From NCBI GenBank assembly GCA_023264135.1, contig JALQSZ010000090.1, positions 1 through 6,215 on the forward strand: DNA of 6,215 nucleotides, read 5' to 3'. The DNA is from Acidimicrobiales bacterium (GTDB taxonomy: Bacteria > Actinomycetota > Acidimicrobiia > Acidimicrobiales > Acidimicrobilacustridaceae). Below the pieces are notes generated by a model, which worked only from the letters and a program-made list of their open reading frames with translations, did not search any database and was not told where the DNA came from. Below, one piece after another: positions 1-6,215 of the stretch (position 1 is its first letter; every line of letters begins with the position of its first letter). A program made the translations under genes and the position numbers.

Positions 1-1903
1 CTGCTAACGGTGTTGTCGAGACGATGTAGGTCGCTCCAAGTGCTTGAAGTCGCTCATCGCATGGTGAAAGTCGAACCTCGAACAGGTCAGATTGCAACAG
101 CGTGAATACCGGATCCTTCATCGCATCGTCGAACACCCAATGAACATGTGCATAACGGTTCCACACCTGCTCTGCGGCACTCGTGGGATCAAGGAGTCGC
201 CAGGCGTCGACCACTGGATACAAATTCACTCCACTCAGAGAATTCGCTCCAGTTGCGGTGATAATCGCCGCGACGAAATCATCCGTTGCCAGCCAACCAC
301 CGTCTGGGTCTGCTTGCCGCAGTTGCACCACTTCACGAGTCAACTGCGAATTCGTGAGAGGGCCAAGTCCCCGCACCAACGGATTCGCCGGAATCGAAAG
401 TACGACACCAATCAACGCCAAGAGCATGAGTGAAAGGAGTGGTTTCCAAAACAACAACGCCGCAGGAAGAAGGAACAGGAGAAGGGCGATGGCGATCGCC
501 GAGCGACTAATAGGAAGGCCGGCGTTCCGCGCATGGAGTCCGAACCAAAGAATTCCGAATCCTCCAATCGCGATCGTCAATGATCCAGCAATCGCGCGGA
601 ATGGAATCGGAATGTCGGAATCGGCAACAGCTTTTGCAATGACCACCAACAAAATCGTCCCGGCAACGCCTACGCCGAGAAGAGCTCGTGTGGGCTGAAC
701 TCGATCAAGCAACGTGATCTTCGTGAGCAGCGGACCCCAACCGATGAAGATGTGCACGAAGAGCACAACGATGACAGCGAGTGCCCCATAAACAACTCCG
801 CGATTCTCGCGAAATTGCCGCGAGACGAACTTCCACGTCGCTGCCAAACCTACGATTGCGAAGAGTCCAAGAAAAAGAAACGACGAGGCTTCACTTTCGT
901 TGAGGATCGCGGGACGCATACCCGCATCGTTCGAAATGAAGTTCCATCCGTACCAAGCGTCGACGAGCAGTCCGAACGAGCCTCCCCCACCAGGAAGGCG
1001 ACGATCTCCTGGGTACACCGATTGGGAAATCGCTGTCAGCGCATCGCGATGTGTACGTACGAAGACCAGCGCGACCGCCGCGACCGCACCACCAACGATC
1101 ACGCTATGAAGCAACAGTGTTCGCCAATTGATTGATCCCGACCGAAGTCTTGGGATGACCCATCCTGCCGCCAGCGCGAGAACAACGAAGATCACCGGGA
1201 TCTGTCCCGGCGGATACAGGATCAGAGCGAAACAAGTTCCGAAGTAGGCGGTCGCAACAACCCTCCACCACCGGTGCCAACCGGTGAGTTCCGAATTCAG
1301 TGACGAGAGAAATGCTGCCAATGTCAACAACGCCCATGAAGCGGTTGCTGCCATCGCCGGGTAATGCCACCAGTGGAAGAACGGCGACGCCCAGAGGATG
1401 ACTGCCCCAATCGCGGACCATCGCCAATCCTTCAGCAGTACCAACAAGAGCGCGTATGCCGCAAGGAGAAGCAGTGCGCCGGTCGACCACCATTCAAAAG
1501 CAAACGCGTTGTCGACAGGAAGTACGAAGAAGAGTGAGTTCTGCGGATGAAACGCTGCTGTCCACGACGCAACAGGAAAGTCGCCAAGAACGGACATGTC
1601 ATGTTCGCCCACACCCACCGTGGCGAATCTCGAAAAATCGCGCTCGGTTTGCCCAACAATCATTGGGGTCCGAACCAGCCATTCATCGCTACGAACGGCT
1701 CGAGGTGTTCCCGCAAGAACGCTTTGTTGGCCACCTGCGGGCCCCAAGAGCGGAGTTGATGAACCCGAGATTCCGAACGAACTCAACACGACGACGATCA
1801 ACGCAATCACGACGGGAAAGACCCACATCGCTCGGTGCGAAGGTCGAATCCATTCCCATGCCCGATGGAGCACCGTTGGTTTCGGTTGGTTCACCTCAAC
1901 CAT
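1..1903 (-). CDS. Large polytopic membrane protein of a surface-polysaccharide cluster, C-terminus cut off
   Basis: Seen: reading the minus strand from the ATG at 1903 gives 634 codons to the window edge without a stop. There is a short basic N-terminus, a first membrane helix at about 27-45 (WVFPVVIALIVVVLSSFG), then an outer loop with VRSDEWLVRTP (70-80) and VGEHDMSVLGDFPVASW (98-114). Roughly a dozen more helices follow (about 140-157, 163-179, 185-202, 215-230, 235-250, 263-282, 341-357, 370-390, 407-426, 436-455, 468-486, 489-504). A loop with YPGDRRLPGGGGS (297-309) lies between helices, and after 505 comes a soluble region with WLATDDF, GVNLYP and ATYIVST. Hydrophobic-then-soluble layout resembles GT-C-type glycosyltransferases. 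From memory it matches an uncharacterised actinobacterial family (DUF7657/DUF7654-like), so a role in glycan assembly or export is inferred. Its ATG overlaps the glycosyltransferase stop by 8 bp (ATGGTTGA) and has only a distant GAAGG, so coupling likely drives its translation. An internal ATG at 1828 is a less likely start. Confidence 0.85.
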   Translation of the reverse strand, partial: MVEVNQPKPTVLHRAWEWIRPSHRAMWVFPVVIALIVVVLSSFGISGSSTPLLGPAGGQQSVLAGTPRAVRSDEWLVRTPMIVGQTERDFSRFATVGVGEHDMSVLGDFPVASWTAAFHPQNSLFFVLPVDNAFAFEWWSTGALLLLAAYALLLVLLKDWRWSAIGAVILWASPFFHWWHYPAMAATASWALLTLAAFLSSLNSELTGWHRWWRVVATAYFGTCFALILYPPGQIPVIFVVLALAAGWVIPRLRSGSINWRTLLLHSVIVGGAVAAVALVFVRTHRDALTAISQSVYPGDRRLPGGGGSFGLLVDAWYGWNFISNDAGMRPAILNESEASSFLFLGLFAIVGLAATWKFVSRQFRENRGVVYGALAVIVVLFVHIFIGWGPLLTKITLLDRVQPTRALLGVGVAGTILLVVIAKAVADSDIPIPFRAIAGSLTIAIGGFGILWFGLHARNAGLPISRSAIAIALLLFLLPAALLFWKPLLSLMLLALIGVVLSIPANPLVRGLGPLTNSQLTREVVQLRQADPDGGWLATDDFVAAIITATGANSLSGVNLYPVVDAWRLLDPTSAAEQVWNRYAHVHWVFDDAMKDPVFTLLQSDLFEVRLSPCDERLQALGATYIVSTTPLA

Positions 1904-3254
1904 GTGAGACGAACCAGCCTTCGATTTCACTGTCAGGCACGAGTTGGCGGGATCTCAATGCACGACGTTCGGTGAGCGCTGCAGGTAACAAGCGGAGAAG
2001 CCCGACGTAGGAGAGAATTCGACGCTTGACCTTGACTGTCGTCGGTCGCTTCCGTTGCACGAGAGGATGGACTACGTCGCGGCGTGCGTAGGACGCGGTC
2101 GTGAGTGGATAACGAAGCACTTGACGCATCACGAAGCGCATTGGGGCATTGCGCACAAGCATCAGGAGGCGGTTGCGTTCAGTGAGATAACTCGTGAGCG
2201 CCGAAACCTCTCCCGTCGAAGCTGAATGCACGTGGCGCATTCGAGCAGCTGGAACTGTCCGATATCGCCAACCACGCGCGCGCCCACGCCAGGAGAGATC
2301 GGTGTCCTCGTAATACAGGAAGAACGCCGGATCAAAGAGCCCAACGTCCTCGAGGTACTCCGGTCGGAACAGGACTCCGCCGCCACACCATGCGAAGACA
2401 TCAACGGGAGTATCGAACTGCCCCTCATCGAACTGAAGCCATCCGCGGTCGGCGCCGTAACCGTCATCGAACACGACCGACCCGACGTTGTGAATGACAT
2501 CGTGGCGCGGCGTGGAAACCTCAACGGCGATTGATTGCACTCCCCGCTTCAGCTGGTACTCCGTTGCACCCGATCCGCTGTCGATGGACGACGTGCATGC
2601 CTGCGGAGCATCGATCGTCAAGACCGCGGTAAATGTTGCCGCTGAACTCGGCGCGGGGATGCGCATCTCCGCTTCCGGTCGAGTCCATTCATACGTTCCG
2701 TCTTCATCAACCTCTCGACCCCACCCGGAATCTCCAAGATTGGTTGTCGAGGAAACATCGATTCCTTCGACAGTCACACCTCGCAATTTCACTCCGAGCG
2801 TCCGTGGTTCGGCCCTGCCTGCATCGAACAACGGGACCGTGAGTGCAACGGTCGAGAATTCGGGCTCGAGCAAAATCTTCGGACACACCGCGCCGACGCC
2901 CCGGTCGGAATCGAGCGCTTCCACAAGTTTCCGCAACCACTGCGGCTCTACAAACGCATCGTTATTCACCAAACCGACGAAGCGAACGTTGTCGAGATCG
3001 TTGAGTGCTTCATTGTTTGCAGGGAAACCATGATTCGATCCGAGTCGCCGAACATCAACGTCGGGGAACTCATTCTCAACTTGCTCGATACTTCCGTCGG
3101 AGGAGTCGTTGTCGAGGCAAACGATCTGCAAACGATCGCGGGGCCATTCGAGATCGTGCAGATGCTGCAGACAGCGGAGTGTCATCTCGCCGCCGTTGTG
3201 ATTCAGAACGACAAGCCGAATCGGAAGATCAGATCTGTCGATGACGGGAGACAT
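1896..3254 (-). CDS. Family 2 glycosyltransferase (rhamnosyltransferase-like) with an internal inserted domain
   Basis: Role by family: an inverting GT-A enzyme of the COG1216 type, which transfers a sugar from a nucleotide donor to a growing surface glycan on the cytoplasmic face of the membrane. dTDP-L-rhamnose as donor is inferred from the adjacent rfbCBD genes. Seen: 452 aa. The first half has LVVLNHNG (14-21), the nucleotide-binding LDNDSSDGS (47-55), GSNHGFPANNEA (72-83) and VNNDAFVEPQW (96-106), where NND occupies the DXD-like metal site. CPKILLEPEF (124-133) would normally run straight into the NVGSVVFDDGYGADRGW segment (256-272). Here about 120 residues intervene. The second half has FAWCGGGVLFRPE (287-299), LFDPAFFLYYEDTDLSWR (306-323) with the probable catalytic base in E316-D317, then MRHVHSAS and a basic, hydrophobic C-terminal tail (YLTERNRLLMLVRNAP onward) that could contact the membrane. 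The ATG at 3254 is 6 bp after rfbD. The last 8 bp overlap the next gene. GT2 membership is firm; donor and acceptor are inferred. Confidence 0.92.
   Translation of the reverse strand: MSPVIDRSDLPIRLVVLNHNGGEMTLRCLQHLHDLEWPRDRLQIVCLDNDSSDGSIEQVENEFPDVDVRRLGSNHGFPANNEALNDLDNVRFVGLVNNDAFVEPQWLRKLVEALDSDRGVGAVCPKILLEPEFSTVALTVPLFDAGRAEPRTLGVKLRGVTVEGIDVSSTTNLGDSGWGREVDEDGTYEWTRPEAEMRIPAPSSAATFTAVLTIDAPQACTSSIDSGSGATEYQLKRGVQSIAVEVSTPRHDVIHNVGSVVFDDGYGADRGWLQFDEGQFDTPVDVFAWCGGGVLFRPEYLEDVGLFDPAFFLYYEDTDLSWRGRARGWRYRTVPAARMRHVHSASTGEVSALTSYLTERNRLLMLVRNAPMRFVMRQVLRYPLTTASYARRDVVHPLVQRKRPTTVKVKRRILSYVGLLRLLPAALTERRALRSRQLVPDSEIEGWFVSHG
2499..2855 (-). other. Beta-rich insertion inside the glycosyltransferase
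   Basis: This codes for about residues 134-252 of the glycosyltransferase. The boundaries are set by the flanking conserved GT2 segments CPKILLEPEF and NVGSVVFDDG, which are adjacent or nearly so in ordinary members as I remember them. The insert alternates short hydrophobic strands with polar turns (LGVKLRGVTVEGIDV, YEWTRPEAEMRIPAP, TFTAVLTIDAP, VQSIAVEVSTP). It is rich in Ser and Thr, has one Cys and no predicted membrane segment, which suggests a small beta-sandwich of the carbohydrate-binding type. That fold is a guess from the strand pattern. The reading frame and codon style run through it without a break. Confidence 0.6.
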
Positions 3255-3260
3255 CCCGAC

Positions 3261-4109
3261 TCAGTCCTCCGCTAGGCGCGTGACCAGGCGAGCAAGGGGA
3301 ATCCGAAAATCGTCGAGAAGCGGAAGTCCCGAAAGTCGTAACGCTGCGTTGTCGAGTACCGAGTTCGCCGGACGAGGTGCAGGACGGGGCGGCTGCAGAT
3401 CCGCAGTCGCTACAGGACGCACGCGTTCAGGATCTTGGCCTGACGCAATCAGAACTTCTCGCGCGAACTCATACCAACTCACCGCGCCCTGATTCGTGAC
3501 ATGGAACGTTCCCGTTCGACGATCCTCGACGAGGCGTCGGATCATCATCGCGAGGTCGTCGGCAAAGGTGGGATGACCACGCTGATCATCAACGAATGAA
3601 AGCGTTTCGTTTTCCGCGGCGATCCGAAGAATGGTTTTCACCATGTTTCCGCCGTTGTACCCACAGACCCACGACGTACGAATGATCGTGGATCCAGCGT
3701 GGAGTTCGCGCTCCCCTGCCAACTTTGAGGCTCCGTACACCGATGCTGGTGCGACGTCATCCCATTCGACATACGGCGTCGACTTCGTTCCGTCGAAGAC
3801 ATAGTCCGTCGAGACGTAATACACCGGAGCGCCAACCATCGCCGCAGCTTCTGAAATGAAGCGGGTTGCAATGGCATTAACCAAGAAGGCGCGATCAGGA
3901 TCGGACTCACACGCATCGACTGCGGTCCAGGCTGCTGGATGCACAACAGCGTCTGGATGAGCTTCGATCACTGCAGCTCGTACGTCATCACGAGAAGTGA
4001 TGTCGAGTTGCCCATGCGTAAACGCGAAGACGTCGTGACCGTTTGCGGTAAACGTGGCGACGAGTTCGGAACCGACCTGGCCACCAGCTCCCGTGATCAG
4101 GACTCGCAT
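3261..4109 (-). CDS. rfbD: dTDP-4-dehydrorhamnose reductase (RfbD/RmlD)
   Basis: Role by family: NAD(P)H-dependent reduction of the C4 keto group of dTDP-4-dehydro-L-rhamnose, the final step giving dTDP-L-rhamnose, in the cytoplasm. Seen: 282 aa, normal for the family. The cofactor-binding motif GAGGQVG is at residues 7-13. HPAAWTAVDACE (57-68) matches the conserved AAYTAVD segment with Trp for Tyr. STDYVFDGTKSTPYVE (100-115) is the RmlD signature. The SDR YxxxK pair is Y125 and K129 in VYGASKLAGE, and IRTSWVCG follows. GTFHVTNQGAVSWYEFA is the typical C-terminal substrate-side segment. The ATG at 4109 comes 3 bp after the rfbB stop, and its GAAGGG (4117-4122, 7 nt spacer) lies inside the end of rfbB, so translation is probably coupled. 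The next gene starts 6 bp after the stop. It makes a complete B-D pair with rfbB. Identification is secure. Confidence 0.96.
   Translation of the reverse strand: MRVLITGAGGQVGSELVATFTANGHDVFAFTHGQLDITSRDDVRAAVIEAHPDAVVHPAAWTAVDACESDPDRAFLVNAIATRFISEAAAMVGAPVYYVSTDYVFDGTKSTPYVEWDDVAPASVYGASKLAGERELHAGSTIIRTSWVCGYNGGNMVKTILRIAAENETLSFVDDQRGHPTFADDLAMMIRRLVEDRRTGTFHVTNQGAVSWYEFAREVLIASGQDPERVRPVATADLQPPRPAPRPANSVLDNAALRLSGLPLLDDFRIPLARLVTRLAED
3265..3270 (-). promoter_or_regulatory. Ribosome binding site of the glycosyltransferase gene, inside the end of rfbD
   Basis: The minus strand reads GGAGGA within the last codons of rfbD, just before its TGA and 10 nt before the ATG at 3254. The match to the anti-Shine-Dalgarno sequence is strong, but the spacer is on the long side. 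Placement in the preceding gene suggests that ribosomes finishing rfbD reinitiate on the glycosyltransferase. Confidence 0.6.
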
Positions 4110-4112
4110 GGA

Positions 4113-5066
4113 TCAGCCCTTCAACGGTTCCCACCAGGCGCGATTCGCCCGGTACCACTCCACCGTTTCAGCCAGCGCTTCATCGAGTGAACGCGACGGC
4201 ACCCATCCGAGCGCATTGGCTTTGCTGCAATCGATCGAATAGCGACGATCGTGGCCAAGACGATCCTGCACGTACTCGACCATTTCATCGCCGACACCCA
4301 GAAGACCCAACACCTTCTCGGTCAGTTCACGGTTCGTGGTTTCGTTGCCACCACCGATGTTGTAAATCTCACCAACGGCACCTTTACGCAGCACCATGTC
4401 GACGCCAGCGCAGTTGTCCATGACATAGATCCAGTCACGAATGTTCAGTCCGTCGCCATAGAGCGGAACCTTCTTGCCATCAAGGAGGTTCGTCACAAAC
4501 AGTGGAATGACTTTTTCGGGGAACTGGTACGGGCCGAAATTGTTCGACGATCGAGTCACGATCACCGGAAGGCCGTAGGTCTCCTCGTACGACAACGCGA
4601 TGAGATCGGAGCCAGCTTTTGAAGACGAATACGGAGAACGTGGTCCGAGGCGATCGGTTTCAACGAACGATCCCTCTTCAATCGATCCGTAGACCTCGTC
4701 GGTGGAGATATGGAGGAATCGATCGACGCCTACATTGCGAGCAACATCGCACATGACGTTTGTGCCAAGGCAATTCGTTCGCACAAACGTGTCGGGATCG
4801 ACAATTGATCGATCGACGTGGCTTTCCGCGGCGAAATGCACAACCGCGTCGTGTCCATCCATTGCTTCGGCAACTGCTACGCGATCGCAAATGTCGCCTT
4901 GAACAAATCGATAGCGAGGGTCCGACGCAACATCGCTCAGACTCGACAGATTCCCGGCATAGGTGAGCGCGTCGAACACCGTGACCTCGTCGTCGGTGGT
5001 CGAGAGCACGTGACGCACGTAATTGGAACCAATGAATCCGGCAGCACCGGTAACGAACAACTTCAT
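4113..5066 (-). CDS. rfbB: dTDP-glucose 4,6-dehydratase (RfbB/RmlB)
   Basis: Role by family: an NAD-dependent extended short-chain dehydrogenase (SDR) that converts dTDP-glucose to dTDP-4-dehydro-6-deoxyglucose, the second step of dTDP-L-rhamnose synthesis, in the cytoplasm. Seen: 317 aa from the chosen start. The Rossmann motif GAAGFIG is at residues 7-13, HFAAESHVDRS at 77-87, the catalytic Thr-Asp-Glu triad in STDEVYG at T122-D123-E124, and the YxxxK pair in YSSSK at Y146 and K150. RSSNNFGPYQFPEK (172-185) and YGDGLNIRDWIYV (203-215) are classic substrate-binding segments of this dehydratase. Start choice: the frame is open further upstream to an ATG at 5207, but that would add 47 residues before the Rossmann strand and overlap rfbC. 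The ATG at 5066 begins directly with MKLFVTGAAG and has GGAAGG 6 nt upstream. Neighbours: 28 bp after rfbC and 3 bp before rfbD. All key residues are present and I see no defect. Identification is secure. Confidence 0.97.
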   Translation of the reverse strand: MKLFVTGAAGFIGSNYVRHVLSTTDDEVTVFDALTYAGNLSSLSDVASDPRYRFVQGDICDRVAVAEAMDGHDAVVHFAAESHVDRSIVDPDTFVRTNCLGTNVMCDVARNVGVDRFLHISTDEVYGSIEEGSFVETDRLGPRSPYSSSKAGSDLIALSYEETYGLPVIVTRSSNNFGPYQFPEKVIPLFVTNLLDGKKVPLYGDGLNIRDWIYVMDNCAGVDMVLRKGAVGEIYNIGGGNETTNRELTEKVLGLLGVGDEMVEYVQDRLGHDRRYSIDCSKANALGWVPSRSLDEALAETVEWYRANRAWWEPLKG

Positions 5067-5072
5067 GACTGG

Positions 5073-5078
5073 CCTTCC
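5073..5078 (-). promoter_or_regulatory. Ribosome binding site that fixes the rfbB start
   Basis: The minus strand reads GGAAGG, 6 nt before the ATG at 5066, in the 28 bp gap after the rfbC stop codon. It supports the 317-residue start over the in-frame ATG at 5207. Confidence 0.7.
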
Positions 5079-5094
5079 ATGAGAGGTGGTGCGA

Positions 5095-5661
5095 TCAGGG
5101 GCGAAGACCGATGTGGGGCTGCCACTGCGGTTCGATCTCAGAACGACGTGGGTTGGACTGATCACGGTTTGAAAGGATCGGTTCCGTGACTCCCCAATCG
5201 GCTCCAATTGCCGGGTCGTCCCAGGCCACGCCGAGTTCGTCGGTCGGGTTGTAATAGCCGTCGACCAAATAGGTGATGGTCATGTCAGTGAGTGCCGCGA
5301 AGCCGTGTGCGACGCCCGGCGGAATGAACACGCCTCGGTGCGAATGGGTGCCGTCTGCTTGGCGTCCGAGATCGAGCCACTGGGTGGCTCCATCGGTGGG
5401 TGACCCAGTACGCAGATCGTGGAGCACGACACGAGCGGTGCCGTACGGGACGTACCAATAGTCGGCTTGATGCAAGTGGTAATGGAGGCCGACAACGGCT
5501 CCAGCTTGCCGATCGCCACGGTTGCCCTGAATCATTTCGCGACCCTGCGGGAACCATTCGCGGCGGTAGGTCTCGACGAAGAAGCCCCGTTCATCTCCGT
5601 GAATATCGGGGTCGACGATGAACACGCCGTGGATCTTCTCGGATGGGGTGACTGTGGCCAT
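5095..5661 (-). CDS. rfbC: dTDP-4-dehydrorhamnose 3,5-epimerase family protein (RfbC/RmlC), atypical active site
   Basis: Role by family: epimerises C3 and C5 of dTDP-4-dehydro-6-deoxyglucose to give dTDP-4-dehydro-L-rhamnose, a cytoplasmic cupin enzyme of dTDP-L-rhamnose synthesis. Seen: 188 aa, close to the usual 180-190. The N-terminal GDERGFFVETY (22-32) is the family hallmark. GLHYH carries the catalytic His60, PPGVAHGF holds His119, YLVDGYYNP supplies tyrosines 131, 136 and 137, WDDPAIGADW (147-156) is conserved, and ILSNRD supplies Asp167, the probable partner of His60. Odd: the residue before GLHYH is Val57 where RmlC normally has Arg, and QADYWYV puts Asp67 where RmlC normally has Lys (QGKLV). 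The start is the ATG at 5661, which gives a canonical N-terminus; a GAGGA lies 4 nt upstream. Neighbours: 48 bp after the methyltransferase and 28 bp before rfbB, with rfbD next, which supports a rhamnose role. A related 4-keto-6-deoxysugar epimerase specificity is the alternative. Confidence 0.9.
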   Translation of the reverse strand: MATVTPSEKIHGVFIVDPDIHGDERGFFVETYRREWFPQGREMIQGNRGDRQAGAVVGLHYHLHQADYWYVPYGTARVVLHDLRTGSPTDGATQWLDLGRQADGTHSHRGVFIPPGVAHGFAALTDMTITYLVDGYYNPTDELGVAWDDPAIGADWGVTEPILSNRDQSNPRRSEIEPQWQPHIGLRP

Positions 5662-5709
5662 GAGGTCCTCGGGGAGTCGCGCTACGAGAGCGGCAGAACG
5701 CAGGCGAGG

Positions 5710-6215
5710 TTAGTCGGCCCTGAGCACTCCACCCCGGAGCACACCGGTGACCACTGTCTCGTTGTACCGAAAAACTCGGCCGAAGGGCTTGGGAAACGGG
5801 AAGGAACGAGTGGATTCAACCTCGATGCCGAGTTGGGAAAGGAGCCGAGCCGCTTCAACATCTCCAATACTGCGCACATGGGTGGGGTCCGAGCGCTGGC
5901 CTGCGAGTTGCGGAGTGATGACGACGATTCGCCCACCGGAACGCACCGACGGGAGATAGGGACGCAAGAGTTCGATTCCCGCCGTTTCGTCCATATGTTC
6001 AAGAACGTGCGACACCAGAAGTGAATCGAAAACTCCACGATCCTCGACCGCAAACTCCTCAGGGGTGTACGCCTCGAATCCGCGCTCTCGGCACACCGCG
6101 ATGGAACTTGGATTGTGGTCAACACCAACGCCATTGCCGTCGTTGAATCCCAAACACCGACCCACCCCGCAACCAAGGTCAAGCATTCGACCCAGCTTCA
6201 TTCGACGAATGTTTC
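5710..6215 (-). CDS. Class I SAM-dependent methyltransferase, 5' end cut off by the window
   Basis: Seen: the frame is open from the right edge to a TAA at 5712-5710. The first ATG (6201) would put the SAM-binding glycine motif LDLGCGVG at residues 7-14, with no room for the usual preceding helix. The frame is also open upstream of that ATG (N-I-R-R), so the true start probably lies outside the window. Numbered from the 6201 ATG, an acidic residue follows strand 2 (GVDHNP, D28), FDSLLVSHVLEHM (58-70) matches the post-motif II segment of Methyltransf_11/23-type enzymes, and GGRIVVITPQ gives a later core strand. Family knowledge: such enzymes transfer a methyl group from S-adenosylmethionine to small molecules or sugars; the acceptor cannot be read from the fold. 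Context: it lies 48 bp upstream of rfbC on the same strand, so methylation of a surface glycan or its precursor is plausible but inferred. The C-terminus (YNETVVTGVLRGG) is not a motif I recognise. The fold call is firm; the substrate is unknown. Confidence 0.85.
   Translation of the reverse strand, partial: NIRRMKLGRMLDLGCGVGRCLGFNDGNGVGVDHNPSSIAVCRERGFEAYTPEEFAVEDRGVFDSLLVSHVLEHMDETAGIELLRPYLPSVRSGGRIVVITPQLAGQRSDPTHVRSIGDVEAARLLSQLGIEVESTRSFPFPKPFGRVFRYNETVVTGVLRGGVLRAD

Noticed and set aside
183..698. Plus-strand ORF of 171 codons, and similar ones at 1456-2010 and 2494-3033
   Set aside because: They are rich in Arg, Ser and Pro with no recognisable motif and lie antisense to the membrane protein and glycosyltransferase genes.
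1104..1659. Minus-strand ORFs of 129 and 75 codons (1104-1493 and 1432-1659)
   Set aside because: They lie out of frame inside the continuous membrane-protein reading frame, which has a clear helix pattern; these are shadows of it.
5067..5207. In-frame 47-residue N-terminal extension of rfbB from an ATG at 5207
   Set aside because: It lacks homology-like features, overlaps the end of rfbC by more than 100 bp, and precedes a start (5066) that has a good GGAAGG site and begins exactly at the Rossmann strand.
5662..5670. Near-palindrome GAGGTCCTC just before the rfbC start, as a possible regulatory hairpin or operator
   Set aside because: Arms of four bases around one base are too short to form a meaningful hairpin, and the sequence is explained by a ribosome binding site (GAGGA).
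5662..5709. Possible promoter or terminator in the 48 bp gap between the methyltransferase and rfbC
   Set aside because: I see no convincing -35/-10 pair and no stem followed by a T-run on the minus strand; the gap is small enough for an operon spacer.
5419..6024. Plus-strand ORF of 201 codons across rfbC and the methyltransferase
   Set aside because: It is antisense to two well-supported genes, spans their junction, and its translation shows no domain or sensible composition; open antisense frames are common in GC-rich coding DNA.

Overview
The window is almost wholly coding and reads as one gene string on the minus strand, probably part of a single transcription unit that runs past both edges. 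In transcription order (right to left) it holds: the 3' part of a SAM-dependent methyltransferase gene; rfbC (dTDP-4-dehydrorhamnose 3,5-epimerase family); rfbB (dTDP-glucose 4,6-dehydratase); rfbD (dTDP-4-dehydrorhamnose reductase); a family 2 glycosyltransferase with an unusual internal insertion; and the first 634 codons of a large polytopic membrane protein that continues past base 1. No RNA genes, mobile elements, CRISPR arrays, terminators or convincing promoters were seen, and no gap between genes exceeds about 50 bases.

The genes fit together. RfbB, RfbC and RfbD are the last three steps from dTDP-glucose to dTDP-L-rhamnose. The first step, glucose-1-phosphate thymidylyltransferase (rfbA/rmlA), is not in the window. 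The glycosyltransferase resembles GT2 rhamnosyltransferase-like enzymes and could use the sugar nucleotide. The membrane protein is of the kind found in actinobacterial cell-surface polysaccharide clusters, and the methyltransferase could modify the glycan. The locus is therefore best read as part of a rhamnose-containing surface polysaccharide cluster. Spacing is tight throughout: 48, 28, 3 and 6 bp gaps, then an 8 bp overlap, which suggests translational coupling.

Organism: moderately GC-rich by eye, with frequent CGA and TCG codons. The style of the GT2 and of the membrane protein (motifs such as SDEWLVRTP and YPGDRR) points to Actinomycetota, possibly an Acidimicrobiia-like lineage. This is inference from remembered family resemblance, not from a search.

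The points most worth a second look are: (1) the roughly 120-residue beta-rich insertion that splits the GT2 catalytic domain; (2) the RfbC homologue, which keeps the His-Asp catalytic pair but lacks the usual Arg and Lys active-site residues; and (3) the long edge-truncated membrane protein filling bases 1-1903, a stretch that would look empty if only complete ORFs were considered.
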